Part shown: one piece after another, positions 18,002-26,206 of the stretch
Numbering within the stretch: the first letter of the stretch is position 1
How the letters are laid out: each line of letters begins with the position of its first letter
From: Salibacteraceae bacterium
GTDB taxonomy: Bacteria > Bacteroidota > Bacteroidia > Flavobacteriales_G > Salibacteraceae
Reading direction: 5' to 3'
Length of the DNA stretch: 64,000 bases
Assembly (NCBI GenBank): GCA_018401875.1
Contig: JAGYJZ010000004.1
Location: forward strand, 62,001-126,000
Translations under genes and position numbers: made by a program
Notes under the pieces: generated by a model
Told to the model about the DNA's origin: nothing
The model's database searches: none
The model's input: only the letters and a program-made list of their open reading frames with translations

Positions 18002-21000
18002 ATGAAAGGATTTAAAGAACATGATGGGCTGAACCTGCCAAACATCGCTGAACAGGTGCTGGAAAAGTGGAAGAACGAGAAGACGTTTGAGGCGAGTATT
18101 GCAACCCGTGAAGGCGGCCCAAGCTTCGTTTTTTATGAAGGTCCACCCTCGGCAAACGGCATGCCTGGCATTCACCATGTGATGGGACGAACCATCAAAG
18201 ATTTATTTTGTCGGTATAAGACACAACGCGGTTTCCAAGTCAACAGAAAAGCCGGTTGGGATACCCACGGACTGCCTGTTGAATTAGGCGTTGAGAAAGA
18301 ACTCGGCATCACCAAAGAAGACATCGGCAAAAAAATCACCATCGAAGAATACAACAAAGCGTGCCGCGAAGCAGTGATGCGCTATACCGATGTGTGGAAC
18401 GACCTCACCGAAAAAATGGGGTATTGGGTCGACATGAGCGACCCGTATGTGACCTATGAAAACAACTACATCGAGAGCGTGTGGTGGTTGCTCAGCCAAT
18501 TGTATGAGAAGAACATGCTCTACAAAGGCTACACCATTCAACCCTACTCGCCTGCTGCCGGAACAGGACTGAGCTCGCACGAACTCAACCTGCCAGGAAC
18601 GTATAAAGATGTGAAGGATACGAGCGCTACGGCATTGTTTAAAGTAACGAGTAGTGAGTTACAAGTAGTGAGTGATGCTACTGAAAAAGGAAACTTGTTC
18701 TTCATGGCGTGGACAACTACACCGTGGACATTGCCTTCGAATACAGCCTTAACCGTTGGCGCAAACATTGACTACGTTCTTATTGACACATTTAATCCAT
18801 ATACGGCTGAAAATCAAAAAGTAATTCTGGCCAAAGCCCTTCTTACTAAGTACTTTAAAACAGACGGTTTAGAGGCAGAAATGTCTTACACACCATCTGA
18901 TAAAATGCTTCCATATCGTGTTTTGGCTTCTTTCAAAGGCTTCGAATTGGTAGGCTCTCGCTATGAACAACTGTTGCCCTACGCCCAACCTATGCGCGAT
19001 GCCGACAAAGCTTTTCAAGTGATTGCGGGCGATTTTGTGACCACCGAAGACGGAACAGGAATAGTGCACACCGCGCCAACCTTTGGTGCTGACGATATGC
19101 AAGTGGCAAAAGCTGCAGGTGTTCCACCCATGCTTGTAGAAAATGAAAATGGCGACCCTGTGCCGTTAGTTGACCTGCAGGGTCGATTTGTAATGAACGT
19201 AAACGATCCTGTGTGGGGATTGGCGGGTGAACCCGTAAAAGCGGAATATTTGAGCGATGCTGAACGCGAAGCCGCCTTTGAAAAACAGAAAGTGAGCCTC
19301 AAAGAGCACATTCCAAACCTGAGCAATTACCTCAGCGTTGACGAGCGCATCGCCTTAAAACTAAAGCTCGAGGGCAAGGCATTTAAGGTAGAGAAATACC
19401 AGCACAACTATCCGCATTGCTGGCGTACCGACAAGCCGATATTGTATTATCCGCTCGATTCGTGGTTCATTAAAGCTTCATCAGCACGGGATAAGATGAT
19501 TGCGTTGAACAACACCATCAATTGGAAACCCGAAAGCACAGGAACAGGTCGTTTTGGCAACTGGCTGGAAAACGTAAACGACTGGAACTTAAGCCGCTCG
19601 AGGTATTGGGGAACACCGCTTCCGATTTGGCGCACTGGGCCTTATGGTCCGCTGATGGAAGAGTGCGTTGGTGCCATCGCTGAATTCACCGAAAAAAATG
19701 CCTACTATATCTCTGAAGAATGCTTGGACGAAAAAGGAAACCGCTTTGATGGTCAGTCGTTGCGCAAGTATTTGGGTGAAAAACGCATGATGGGCGAAAA
19801 TGTCAACACCATTTGGAACGACCTCATCAGATCGCGAAAAATCAAAACATTCGCCTCGCTTCCTGAGGAGATGATTGACTTGCACCGACCAATGGTTGAT
19901 TATGTCATCTTTTTTAGAAACGGCCTTGTATTGGCCCGCGAACTCGATTTGATCGATGTTTGGTTTGACAGCGGTGCGATGCCGTATGCGCAATGGCATT
20001 ATCCATTTGAAGCAGGACATAAAATGCCGGATGGAAGTGTGCATCCAGCAGCTCAAGCTGCCAATGAAACCAAAGGTATGTTCGACAGCGCTTCCCCTCT
20101 TGGGAGGGGATCGAGGGGTGGGTTAGATTGGAAAGAAAAAGTCATCCCTTATGACAAAGAGTTGACAGAACGCGCACGTCAAATGCGAAACAACCCAACT
20201 GAAGGAGAACGAAATGTTTGGCAACACCTAAAAGGAAAGCAAATCGGTGGTTATGATTTTGATCGTCAAAAACCGCTTAACTCATTCATTGCAGACTTTT
20301 ATTGTCAAGAATTAAGCTTAATTGTGGAAATAGACGGGAAGTCGCACTTGAGCGAAGCACAACAGAAAAAGGACGCTGCCCGTGACAAGAAACTAGGTGC
20401 GTTAGGATTAAATACTTTGAGATTCAGTGGAGATCTGGTTCATAACAAAATAGACGAAGTTGTAGGTTGGATTCAAACCTATGTTTCTTGTTTTGAGAAA
20501 GACGATTGGAACGCATTCGAAAAAGATGGAATTAATTTTCTGAATAAATATGCTGGAAAAAACTGGAAGCCTGTTTCTGATGCTGGAAAAAACCCACCCC
20601 CTAGCCCCCTCCCTAGAGGGGGTAGCTCAACCCACCCCCTGACCCCCTCCCAAGAGGGGGAGTTAGGAATTCCATTTCCAGCCGACTTTATCGCTGAAGG
20701 CGTTGACCAAACACGCGGTTGGTTCTATACACTGCACGCCATTTCATCCATGATCAAAGGCTCGGTGGCCTTTAAAAATGTGGTGAGCAATGGGTTGGTG
20801 CTCGACAAAAACGGACTGAAAATGTCAAAACGTTTGGGGAATGGAATTGACCCATTCGAAACGCTTGGAAAGTTCGGTCCTGACGCCACACGCTGGTATA
20901 TGATTACCAATGCCATGCCTTGGGATAATTTGAAATTTGACTTGGATGGTATTATCGAGGTTCAGCGCAAATATTTCAGAGCGCTGCACAACAGTTATTC

Positions 21001-22189
21001 CTTCTTTGCGCTGTATGCCAACGTTGATAAATTCACACACGCAGAAGCTGAAATTCCGTTGGCCAATCGTCCGGAAATAGACCGTTGGGTGATTTCGCGC
21101 TTAAACAGTTTGGTAAAAGAAGTGGAAGAAGCTTTTGACAACTACGAACCCACGCGCGCTGGCCGAGCCATCCAAGATTTCGTGGTAGACGAGCTTAGCA
21201 ACTGGTATGTGCGCTTGTGCAGAAGGCGTTTTTGGAAAGGCGATTATTCTGACGACAAGATTGCCGCCTATCAAACACTATATCGTTGTCTGATTAATGT
21301 GGCAAAACTGAGTGCTCCAATCGCTCCGTTCTATTCCGATTCATTGTTCTGTGATTTGAATAACATCACAAGAAAGGATTCTGCGAATTCCGTGCATATT
21401 TCAGGGTGGCCAGCGATCAACGAATCTGAAATTGATAATGATTTGGAACAACGAATGGCCTTGGCGCAAACAGCTTCTTCACTTGCACTTTCCTTGCGCA
21501 AGAAAGAAAACATCCGTGTGCGTCAACCGCTTCAAAAAATTATGATCCCTGTGATCAGTGCGGAATTTGAAAAGCATTTGAAGCAGGTAGAAGACCTCAT
21601 ATTGAGTGAAATCAATGTAAAGGAGCTTGAATACATCAAAGATGATGGCGTTTTTGTAAAAAGCATCAAGCCGAATTTTAAAGCACTCGGACCGAAAGTG
21701 GGTAAAAATATGAAGGTGCTCGCAGGGAAAGTTGCTCAGTTTGGACAAGCAGAAATTCAACAACTTGAAACAGAAGGAAGTATTCAGCTGGACCTCGATG
21801 GTGAGCCATTTGAGCTCATCAAAGATGACGTTGAGATCAGCACCAAAGACATTCCGGGGTGGAGTGTTGCCAGCGAAGGTGCTATGACTGTGGCGTTGGA
21901 TATCACCATAAGTGATGTATTACGCTCAGAAGGCATCGCTCGAGAGTTGGTGAATCGCATCCAAAATATGCGAAAAGAGAGTGGTTTAGAGGTTACTGAC
22001 AAAATCATTCTGATGGTTGAAAAGCAAGCAGAGGTGACACGTGCAGTCGAATCCAATAAGAATTATATTTGTGACGAAACACTAGCCTCCGAGCTTTCGC
22101 TTGAAGAGGCCATCACGAACGACAAAGCAATTAACGTTGAAGTAGAGGACGGGATCTCTACTAGAATTTTTTTACAGAAAGCAGAATAA
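18002..22189 (+). CDS. ileS: Isoleucyl-tRNA synthetase carrying an in-frame DUF559 endonuclease insertion
   Basis: This class I enzyme charges tRNA-Ile and edits Val. The HIGH element is GIHH (residues 56-59) in PPSANGMPGIHHVMG, and KMSKS is KMSKR (941-944 after K940), as in Bacteroidota enzymes. The editing domain and anticodon-binding C-terminal half are intact. At 1395 residues it is some 200-250 longer than relatives, in which WHYPFE is followed after only about 10-20 residues by FPADFIAEGVDQTRGW. Here these blocks are separated by a DUF559 domain (about residues 712-830) and proline-rich segments encoded by G/C-rich palindromes. The frame stays open throughout, so the fusion is presumably translated. 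It leads an operon with a DksA-like gene (9 bp) and lspA. Confidence 0.95.
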   Translation: MKGFKEHDGLNLPNIAEQVLEKWKNEKTFEASIATREGGPSFVFYEGPPSANGMPGIHHVMGRTIKDLFCRYKTQRGFQVNRKAGWDTHGLPVELGVEKELGITKEDIGKKITIEEYNKACREAVMRYTDVWNDLTEKMGYWVDMSDPYVTYENNYIESVWWLLSQLYEKNMLYKGYTIQPYSPAAGTGLSSHELNLPGTYKDVKDTSATALFKVTSSELQVVSDATEKGNLFFMAWTTTPWTLPSNTALTVGANIDYVLIDTFNPYTAENQKVILAKALLTKYFKTDGLEAEMSYTPSDKMLPYRVLASFKGFELVGSRYEQLLPYAQPMRDADKAFQVIAGDFVTTEDGTGIVHTAPTFGADDMQVAKAAGVPPMLVENENGDPVPLVDLQGRFVMNVNDPVWGLAGEPVKAEYLSDAEREAAFEKQKVSLKEHIPNLSNYLSVDERIALKLKLEGKAFKVEKYQHNYPHCWRTDKPILYYPLDSWFIKASSARDKMIALNNTINWKPESTGTGRFGNWLENVNDWNLSRSRYWGTPLPIWRTGPYGPLMEECVGAIAEFTEKNAYYISEECLDEKGNRFDGQSLRKYLGEKRMMGENVNTIWNDLIRSRKIKTFASLPEEMIDLHRPMVDYVIFFRNGLVLARELDLIDVWFDSGAMPYAQWHYPFEAGHKMPDGSVHPAAQAANETKGMFDSASPLGRGSRGGLDWKEKVIPYDKELTERARQMRNNPTEGERNVWQHLKGKQIGGYDFDRQKPLNSFIADFYCQELSLIVEIDGKSHLSEAQQKKDAARDKKLGALGLNTLRFSGDLVHNKIDEVVGWIQTYVSCFEKDDWNAFEKDGINFLNKYAGKNWKPVSDAGKNPPPSPLPRGGSSTHPLTPSQEGELGIPFPADFIAEGVDQTRGWFYTLHAISSMIKGSVAFKNVVSNGLVLDKNGLKMSKRLGNGIDPFETLGKFGPDATRWYMITNAMPWDNLKFDLDGIIEVQRKYFRALHNSYSFFALYANVDKFTHAEAEIPLANRPEIDRWVISRLNSLVKEVEEAFDNYEPTRAGRAIQDFVVDELSNWYVRLCRRRFWKGDYSDDKIAAYQTLYRCLINVAKLSAPIAPFYSDSLFCDLNNITRKDSANSVHISGWPAINESEIDNDLEQRMALAQTASSLALSLRKKENIRVRQPLQKIMIPVISAEFEKHLKQVEDLILSEINVKELEYIKDDGVFVKSIKPNFKALGPKVGKNMKVLAGKVAQFGQAEIQQLETEGSIQLDLDGEPFELIKDDVEISTKDIPGWSVASEGAMTVALDITISDVLRSEGIARELVNRIQNMRKESGLEVTDKIILMVEKQAEVTRAVESNKNYICDETLASELSLEEAITNDKAINVEVEDGISTRIFLQKAE
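20094..20124 (+). repeat. Left palindromic end of the ileS insertion
   Basis: CCCCTC-TTGG-GAGGGG (20094-20109) forms a perfect hairpin and is followed by ATCGAGGGGTGGGTT. The reverse complement of the whole segment matches each right-hand copy at 20591-20666 with a few differences. It is translated as part of IleS (SPLGRGSRGG). Confidence 0.8.
20591..20666 (+). repeat. Right end of the ileS insertion: two tandem 38-bp palindromic repeats
   Basis: Copies at 20591-20628 and 20629-20666 both begin AACCCACCCCCT and both contain a CCCCCTC...GAGGGGG hairpin. They are inverted relative to the left end. Just upstream, ATGCTGGAAAAAAC occurs twice (20550-20563 and 20580-20593), 30 bp apart and in frame. 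Translation gives a Pro/Gly/Ser-rich linker (PPPSPLPRGG, HPLTPSQEGE). Confidence 0.8.
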
Positions 22190-22198
22190 CAGGAAGCT

Positions 22199-22582
22199 AT
22201 GGCAGAATCAGAAAAAACACGGTATTCAGACGCGGAACTACAGGAGTTTCGTGAAATAATCAATGCGAAGTTGGTAGAGGCGAAGTCAGATCTTGATCTT
22301 TTGAATTCTACCATGTCGCTCAGAGACAACAATGGTACAGACGATACTTCACCCACATTTAAGTTGATTGAAGATGGTTCTGACGTGCTTTCAAGGGAAG
22401 AAACTTCTCAGCTTGCTGCAAGACAAGAGAAGTTTATCAAGCACCTCAACGATGCCTTAGTGCGCATTGAAAATAAGACGTACGGCATTTGCAGACAAAC
22501 GGGAAAACTCATCTCGAAAGAGCGTTTGCGCATCGTTCCTCATGCTACATTGAGCATTGAAGCTAAGAACCTTCAACCTTAA
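22199..22582 (+). CDS. DksA/TraR-family protein with degenerate zinc finger
   Basis: A 127-residue cytoplasmic protein related to DksA/TraR regulators, which bind RNA polymerase in the secondary channel. It has the helical hairpin (about residues 12-95) and the C-terminal element YGICRQTGKLISKERLRIVPH, where classic family members have a four-Cys finger. Here only one Cys remains in the whole protein, so zinc binding by the usual motif is not possible; relatives in Bacteroidota share this loss as far as I recall. It lies 9 bp after ileS and 24 bp before lspA in the same transcript. Confidence 0.85.
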   Translation: MAESEKTRYSDAELQEFREIINAKLVEAKSDLDLLNSTMSLRDNNGTDDTSPTFKLIEDGSDVLSREETSQLAARQEKFIKHLNDALVRIENKTYGICRQTGKLISKERLRIVPHATLSIEAKNLQP

Positions 22583-22606
22583 TAAACCCTTTAAATTCAG
22601 GAGCTT

Positions 22607-23239
22607 TTGAAAAAAGCCCTTCTTATTTCGCTGGCGGTATTGTTTGCCGATCAAGCCGTTAAACTCTGGATCAAATCAAACATGTATTTGGGCCAAGAAT
22701 TTGCTGTGGTTGGCAATTGGTTTATCATTCACTTCACCGAAAACAATGGCATGGCCTTCGGTATGGAGTTTGGCGGTGACACAGGCAAAATTGCCCTTTC
22801 CATTTTCAGAATTGTAGCTGTTTCATTTATCGGTTACTACCTTTTCACGACCGCTAAAAAAGGCGCCAAAACGGGCCTTATTGTCGCTGGTTCTCTGATT
22901 TTTGCCGGTGCATTGGGGAACATTATCGATTCGATGTTTTACGGCCTTATCTTCAACGATAGCTACCATCAAATAGCTGAGTTTATGCCTGAAGAAGGTG
23001 GATACGCTCCGTTTCTTTTCGGTCGTGTGGTTGACATGCTTTACTTTCCGCTGATTTCAGGCACTTTTCCTGATTGGATGCCTATTTGGGGCGGAGAACG
23101 CTTCATGTTTTTCAGGCCAGTATTCAACATCGCTGATACTGCTATCTCCACCGGTATTGGGATGATCATCGTTTTTCAAAAGCGCTATTTCCCTGAAGAA
23201 AAGAAAGCATCGGAAGAGTCATTCTCAGCCGAAGCTTAG
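22607..23239 (+). CDS. lspA: Lipoprotein signal peptidase (signal peptidase II)
   Basis: This inner-membrane aspartyl protease cleaves signal peptides of prolipoproteins, of which this window encodes many. The start is TTG at 22607, supported by a Shine-Dalgarno CAGGAG at 22598-22603 three bases upstream of the codon spacing and by the signal-anchor sequence MKKALLISLAVLFADQAVK beginning there; no ATG fits. Family motifs are all seen: ADQAVKLWI, ENNGMAFG, GALGNIIDS, GRVVDMLYF and FNIADTAIS, giving the two catalytic Asp residues. At 210 residues it is longer than Escherichia LspA because of a loop before GRVVDM, common in Bacteroidota. Its stop overlaps the convergent peptidase gene by 4 bp. 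Confidence 0.95.
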   Translation: MKKALLISLAVLFADQAVKLWIKSNMYLGQEFAVVGNWFIIHFTENNGMAFGMEFGGDTGKIALSIFRIVAVSFIGYYLFTTAKKGAKTGLIVAGSLIFAGALGNIIDSMFYGLIFNDSYHQIAEFMPEEGGYAPFLFGRVVDMLYFPLISGTFPDWMPIWGGERFMFFRPVFNIADTAISTGIGMIIVFQKRYFPEEKKASEESFSAEA

Positions 23240-24987
23240 TAGGCCACAAACACTATTTTCTTCGAGTCGATCACTTGCCCATCAATGACAAGGTTGTAGA
23301 CATAGGTTCCCACTTTGCCGTATCCGTGATCATACTGCACTTCGTTTATTCCCAATTGAATCGGTGTTTTCATTTGCTCAAGCACCTTGCCTTGAATATC
23401 CGAAATGGTGATCAGCGCATCGCGATTGCTGGGCATATCGTGCACGATAAAGCTGATCATCGTGCTTTCGTCAAACGGATTGGGCTTGTTTTGCAAAAGC
23501 TCTATTCCTCTCTTCGCGGCCGTTTCGTTGACACTCAAAATTTGAATCACCTTTTCTTGTGAAAACAAACTTTCAACTCCACCTTTATTAACCCTACACA
23601 CCGAAAAAAAGTGGTTGAATCCGGGAATAATTTTCACCTCGGCAGTGCTTTCATTTACTGTGACCACGGTATCCCAATCGTTGGTTTCAGTGCGGTAGGC
23701 AATTTTGTATGGCGGAGCGCCACAAAAATCGCCCGTTATGGCGACCTTGGCCTTACTCCATGTGCTTTGCTCCACTTCAAAACTCAAATCTGAGCATACA
23801 TTTTGGGCGATCATCGTTGCAGCATTCGCGTTGATGGCGGCATTTCGCGCCAAATAATTGAAGTCAACAAAAAAGCTGTCTAGCTGTCCATCGGCATCGG
23901 TGTCAATGCCCAGCACATCATCGCTCGTATGCTGGCGATCGTCATAGTTTGGTCCGTTCGATGCATCACCGTGTTCGTTTGCCGAGGTGAAACGCATGGC
24001 AGGATAGCCGGCTGCACGAAAAGGAATATGATCGCCCCCGCGGCCGGTTCGATCTTCAGCCGTCATGATGGTGAGAAGCTGCGGCACCTTCACGTGCTGC
24101 TCTAATTCCTCATGGTACTGCAGTTTGATGTAACGCGCCAATTGTTTGCTGGATGAATTGAAACTACCCCATGAAAAAAGGCGCACTTGCGTGCTATCGA
24201 TGTTGTTTTCACTAGGACAAGAAGGCGGAGAACTTGTCTCGCCACAAATCACACCTCCAATAACGTCATTATTCAAAACTACGGCCACAGGAATGTTATT
24301 GTTTGTGCAATAAGTAGCCATCGCATCGGCACCGTGTAAGCCCTGTTCTTCGCCTGTTGTGAGCATAAAAACGATGGTTCGATTGTATTGATATTTTGCC
24401 ATCACGCGAGCGAGCTCCATTACCAAAGCGCTTCCGCTGCCATTGTCTTCCATTCCTTCAGCGAGGCATGCGGTGTCGCACGAAGTGTTACAACGGCTAT
24501 CGAGGTGCCCTTCAATGATAATAACTCCCGTTTGACTGCCATCATCGTCCTGTGTTTGCATTCCTGGCAGCACAGCAACTACATTTTTATGCTGCGTCAC
24601 GCCACAAATGTTTAAGTCAAATTGAAGGAATGAAACCTGAAGTCTATTCTCATTCTCAGCGCTGAACTTTTCAAACATGTGGTGCGCCCATCGCCTTGCG
24701 GCACCAATTCCACGTGTATTCGACACGGTATCAGAACCGGTATTTCTGGTTTCAAAAGCACTCATCCGCCTGAGGTAACTGTGCAGCGAATCAGGGTTTA
24801 TTCGATCTGTGAGTTCTGCGGCAATGGCATGCGGAACGTCAAACACCACCGAAGGTTCATAATTGGAAGGCGCGTAATTTCCTGAAAGAATATCGGTCAC
24901 TTCCCCATTGGTAAAGTGAATGTTGGTTTGTGCTTGCATTGCGAATGCAAGACTCAACACAGTCAGAAACGTAACGAATTTTTTCAT
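23236..24987 (-). CDS. Secreted M28-family metallopeptidase with T9SS sorting domain
   Basis: A zinc-dependent exopeptidase of the M28 aminopeptidase type. The start MKKFVTFLTVLSLAFAMQAQ gives a signal peptide; the 17-residue extension upstream was rejected. Metal and catalytic motifs are EGHLDSRCN (His, Asp), EDNGSGSALV (Asp), TTGEEQGLHG (Glu pair) and GGDHIPFRAAGYPAM (His region). The last 85 residues, from QNKPNPFDESTMISF to SKKIVFVAY, form a type A T9SS C-terminal domain, so the enzyme is expected to be exported and attached to the cell surface or released. Paired Cys near the active site suggest disulfides. It is a single-gene unit. Confidence 0.92.
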   Translation of the reverse strand: MKKFVTFLTVLSLAFAMQAQTNIHFTNGEVTDILSGNYAPSNYEPSVVFDVPHAIAAELTDRINPDSLHSYLRRMSAFETRNTGSDTVSNTRGIGAARRWAHHMFEKFSAENENRLQVSFLQFDLNICGVTQHKNVVAVLPGMQTQDDDGSQTGVIIIEGHLDSRCNTSCDTACLAEGMEDNGSGSALVMELARVMAKYQYNRTIVFMLTTGEEQGLHGADAMATYCTNNNIPVAVVLNNDVIGGVICGETSSPPSCPSENNIDSTQVRLFSWGSFNSSSKQLARYIKLQYHEELEQHVKVPQLLTIMTAEDRTGRGGDHIPFRAAGYPAMRFTSANEHGDASNGPNYDDRQHTSDDVLGIDTDADGQLDSFFVDFNYLARNAAINANAATMIAQNVCSDLSFEVEQSTWSKAKVAITGDFCGAPPYKIAYRTETNDWDTVVTVNESTAEVKIIPGFNHFFSVCRVNKGGVESLFSQEKVIQILSVNETAAKRGIELLQNKPNPFDESTMISFIVHDMPSNRDALITISDIQGKVLEQMKTPIQLGINEVQYDHGYGKVGTYVYNLVIDGQVIDSKKIVFVAY

Positions 24988-25114
24988 GAGAATAAATTGA
25001 AGATGAAAGGTAATGAAATCCCCCAAGGAGCTGTGCAAAACTGAAAATGACAGCGACCAAACGATTCATTATCATTCGTTAAAAGATAAATTCTTCAGTT
25101 TCAGTGAGAGCAGT

Positions 25115-25122
25115 TACTTTTG
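25115..25122 (+). promoter_or_regulatory. Predicted -7 box of fic
   Basis: TACTTTTG matches TAnnTTTG exactly. A transcript would start about 5-7 bp downstream, inside the palindrome at 25121-25144. Confidence 0.55.
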
Positions 25123-25144
25123 ATAGTGTCATATGATACTATCA
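25121..25144 (+). promoter_or_regulatory. 24-bp near-perfect palindrome, operator candidate for fic
   Basis: TGATAGTGTCAT is followed by ATGATACTATCA: 11 of 12 base pairs match, the exception being a G/T pair. It overlaps the end of the -7 box and lies 11 bp before the fic ATG, so a bound dimer would block transcription. The Fic protein has a C-terminal winged-helix-like region that could be the ligand. Confidence 0.6.
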
Positions 25145-25155
25145 CTGTCTAAAAA

Positions 25156-26112
25156 ATGAAGCCTCAATATAATATATCAGGAAAAATCTTATCGCTTGTA
25201 GCGGCTATTTCTGAGTCTATTGGCGAAGTTAACGCTACACACTTAAACAAACCTCCTGCGGCACTCAGAAAGAAAAATAGGATCAAGACCATCCATGCAT
25301 CGCTGGAAATTGAAGGCAACACCCTGACCCTTGATCAAATATCTGCGATCATGGACAACCAAAACGTGATAGGACCAAAAAACGACATCTTAGAAGTCAC
25401 CAATGCGATTGCCGTTTATGAACATCTTGACAAACTCAACCCCTTCAGTTTTGAGTCGTTTTGTGATGCACATAGTAAATTAATGAACGGATTAATTGAT
25501 TCTGCTGGACGACTCAGAAGCACTTCGGTGGGAATAGCCCAAGGAACTGAAGTAAAGCACATTGCTCCTCCAAGCACCATGCTCAAACCACTCATGAATG
25601 ACTTGTTTGACTATCTCAATCACGATGATGACTTAATGTTGATCAAAAGCTGTGTGTTTCATTATGAATTAGAATTTATCCATCCCTTCATTGATGGAAA
25701 TGGAAGAATGGGCAGACTTTGGCAAACGTTGCTCTTAGGAGATGCTTATCCTGTCTTTGAATTTTTACCCATCGAAACCATTATCAAAGACCGACAAGAA
25801 GAGTATTATGAAGCACTAGCAAGGTCAGATAATTCAGGAGAATCAACCATTTTCATTGAGTTTACACTTGCAGTAATTCGCGAGTCGTTGGATGGGTTAT
25901 TGAACATCCAAAACATCAACTTGTCAAATGCAGATCGAATTAACCTATTCAAGACAAGCGCAAAATCAAACTATTTCACGCGAAAAGACTACTTGAAAAA
26001 CTTCAGAGAAATATCATCTGCTACCGCTAGTCGCGATTTGAAATTTGCTGTTGAAAATGGATTGATCGAAAAAAAGGGCGTTAAAAACACCGCACGGTAT
26101 CGTTTCAAATAA
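25156..26112 (+). CDS. Fic-domain AMP-transferase with N-terminal inhibitory motif and C-terminal winged helix
   Basis: Fic enzymes transfer AMP (or another nucleotide moiety) to hydroxyl groups of target proteins. The catalytic loop HPFIDGNGRMGR (residues 176-187) matches the canonical HPFx[D/E]GNGRxxR motif with the catalytic His176. An inhibitory motif SLEIEG (49-54) fits [S/T]xxxE[G/N], so this is a self-inhibited class II Fic with Glu53 expected to clash with ATP gamma-phosphate. Residues of about 265-318, including YLKNFREISSATASRDLKFAVENGLIEK (a helix-turn-helix pattern), resemble a winged helix. No toxin/antitoxin partner gene adjoins it. The palindrome at the promoter suggests autoregulation. 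Confidence 0.93.
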   Translation: MKPQYNISGKILSLVAAISESIGEVNATHLNKPPAALRKKNRIKTIHASLEIEGNTLTLDQISAIMDNQNVIGPKNDILEVTNAIAVYEHLDKLNPFSFESFCDAHSKLMNGLIDSAGRLRSTSVGIAQGTEVKHIAPPSTMLKPLMNDLFDYLNHDDDLMLIKSCVFHYELEFIHPFIDGNGRMGRLWQTLLLGDAYPVFEFLPIETIIKDRQEEYYEALARSDNSGESTIFIEFTLAVIRESLDGLLNIQNINLSNADRINLFKTSAKSNYFTRKDYLKNFREISSATASRDLKFAVENGLIEKKGVKNTARYRFK

Positions 26113-26194
26113 ATCCTTACCATCACTCTGAATTCGCTCTTTCCCGTTCACTTTTTCCATGAACTTCATACGTTGTCCGCTTTAATTCTGCGCT

Positions 26195-26202
26195 TACTTT
26201 CG
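26195..26202 (+). promoter_or_regulatory. Predicted -7 box of the DUF3817 gene, almost at the start codon
   Basis: TACTTTCG differs from TAnnTTTG at one base and ends only 4 bp before ATG (26207), so the mRNA may be leaderless. The same TTTCGCGGCATG string occurs before pheS. Confidence 0.4.
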
Positions 26203-26206
26203 CGGC

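Larger units (their letters stand above)
20094..20666 (+). mobile_element. Putative DUF559 endonuclease mobile element inserted in ileS
   Basis: A 573-bp unit inside ileS. It opens with a palindrome-containing repeat (20094-20124) and closes with two tandem inverted copies (20591-20666). Between them lies a DUF559 (Vsr/PD-(D/E)XK-like) domain: KELTERARQMRNNPTEGERNVW, GYDFDRQKPL, then the catalytic-type D765 in FIADFYC and E776-I-D-G in IVEIDGKSH, and LGLNTLRFSG. These residues match the conserved nuclease pattern. In free-standing DUF559 proteins the same domain starts near IPYDKEL, so a complete domain is carried. No intein splicing motifs flank it. That the palindromes are the element's ends is inference from symmetry. 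Confidence 0.75.

Noticed and set aside
20094-20666. Intein in IleS
   Set aside because: The insertion lacks an N-terminal Cys/Ser splice residue and a C-terminal His-Asn followed by Cys/Ser/Thr, and the domain is DUF559 rather than a Hint fold.
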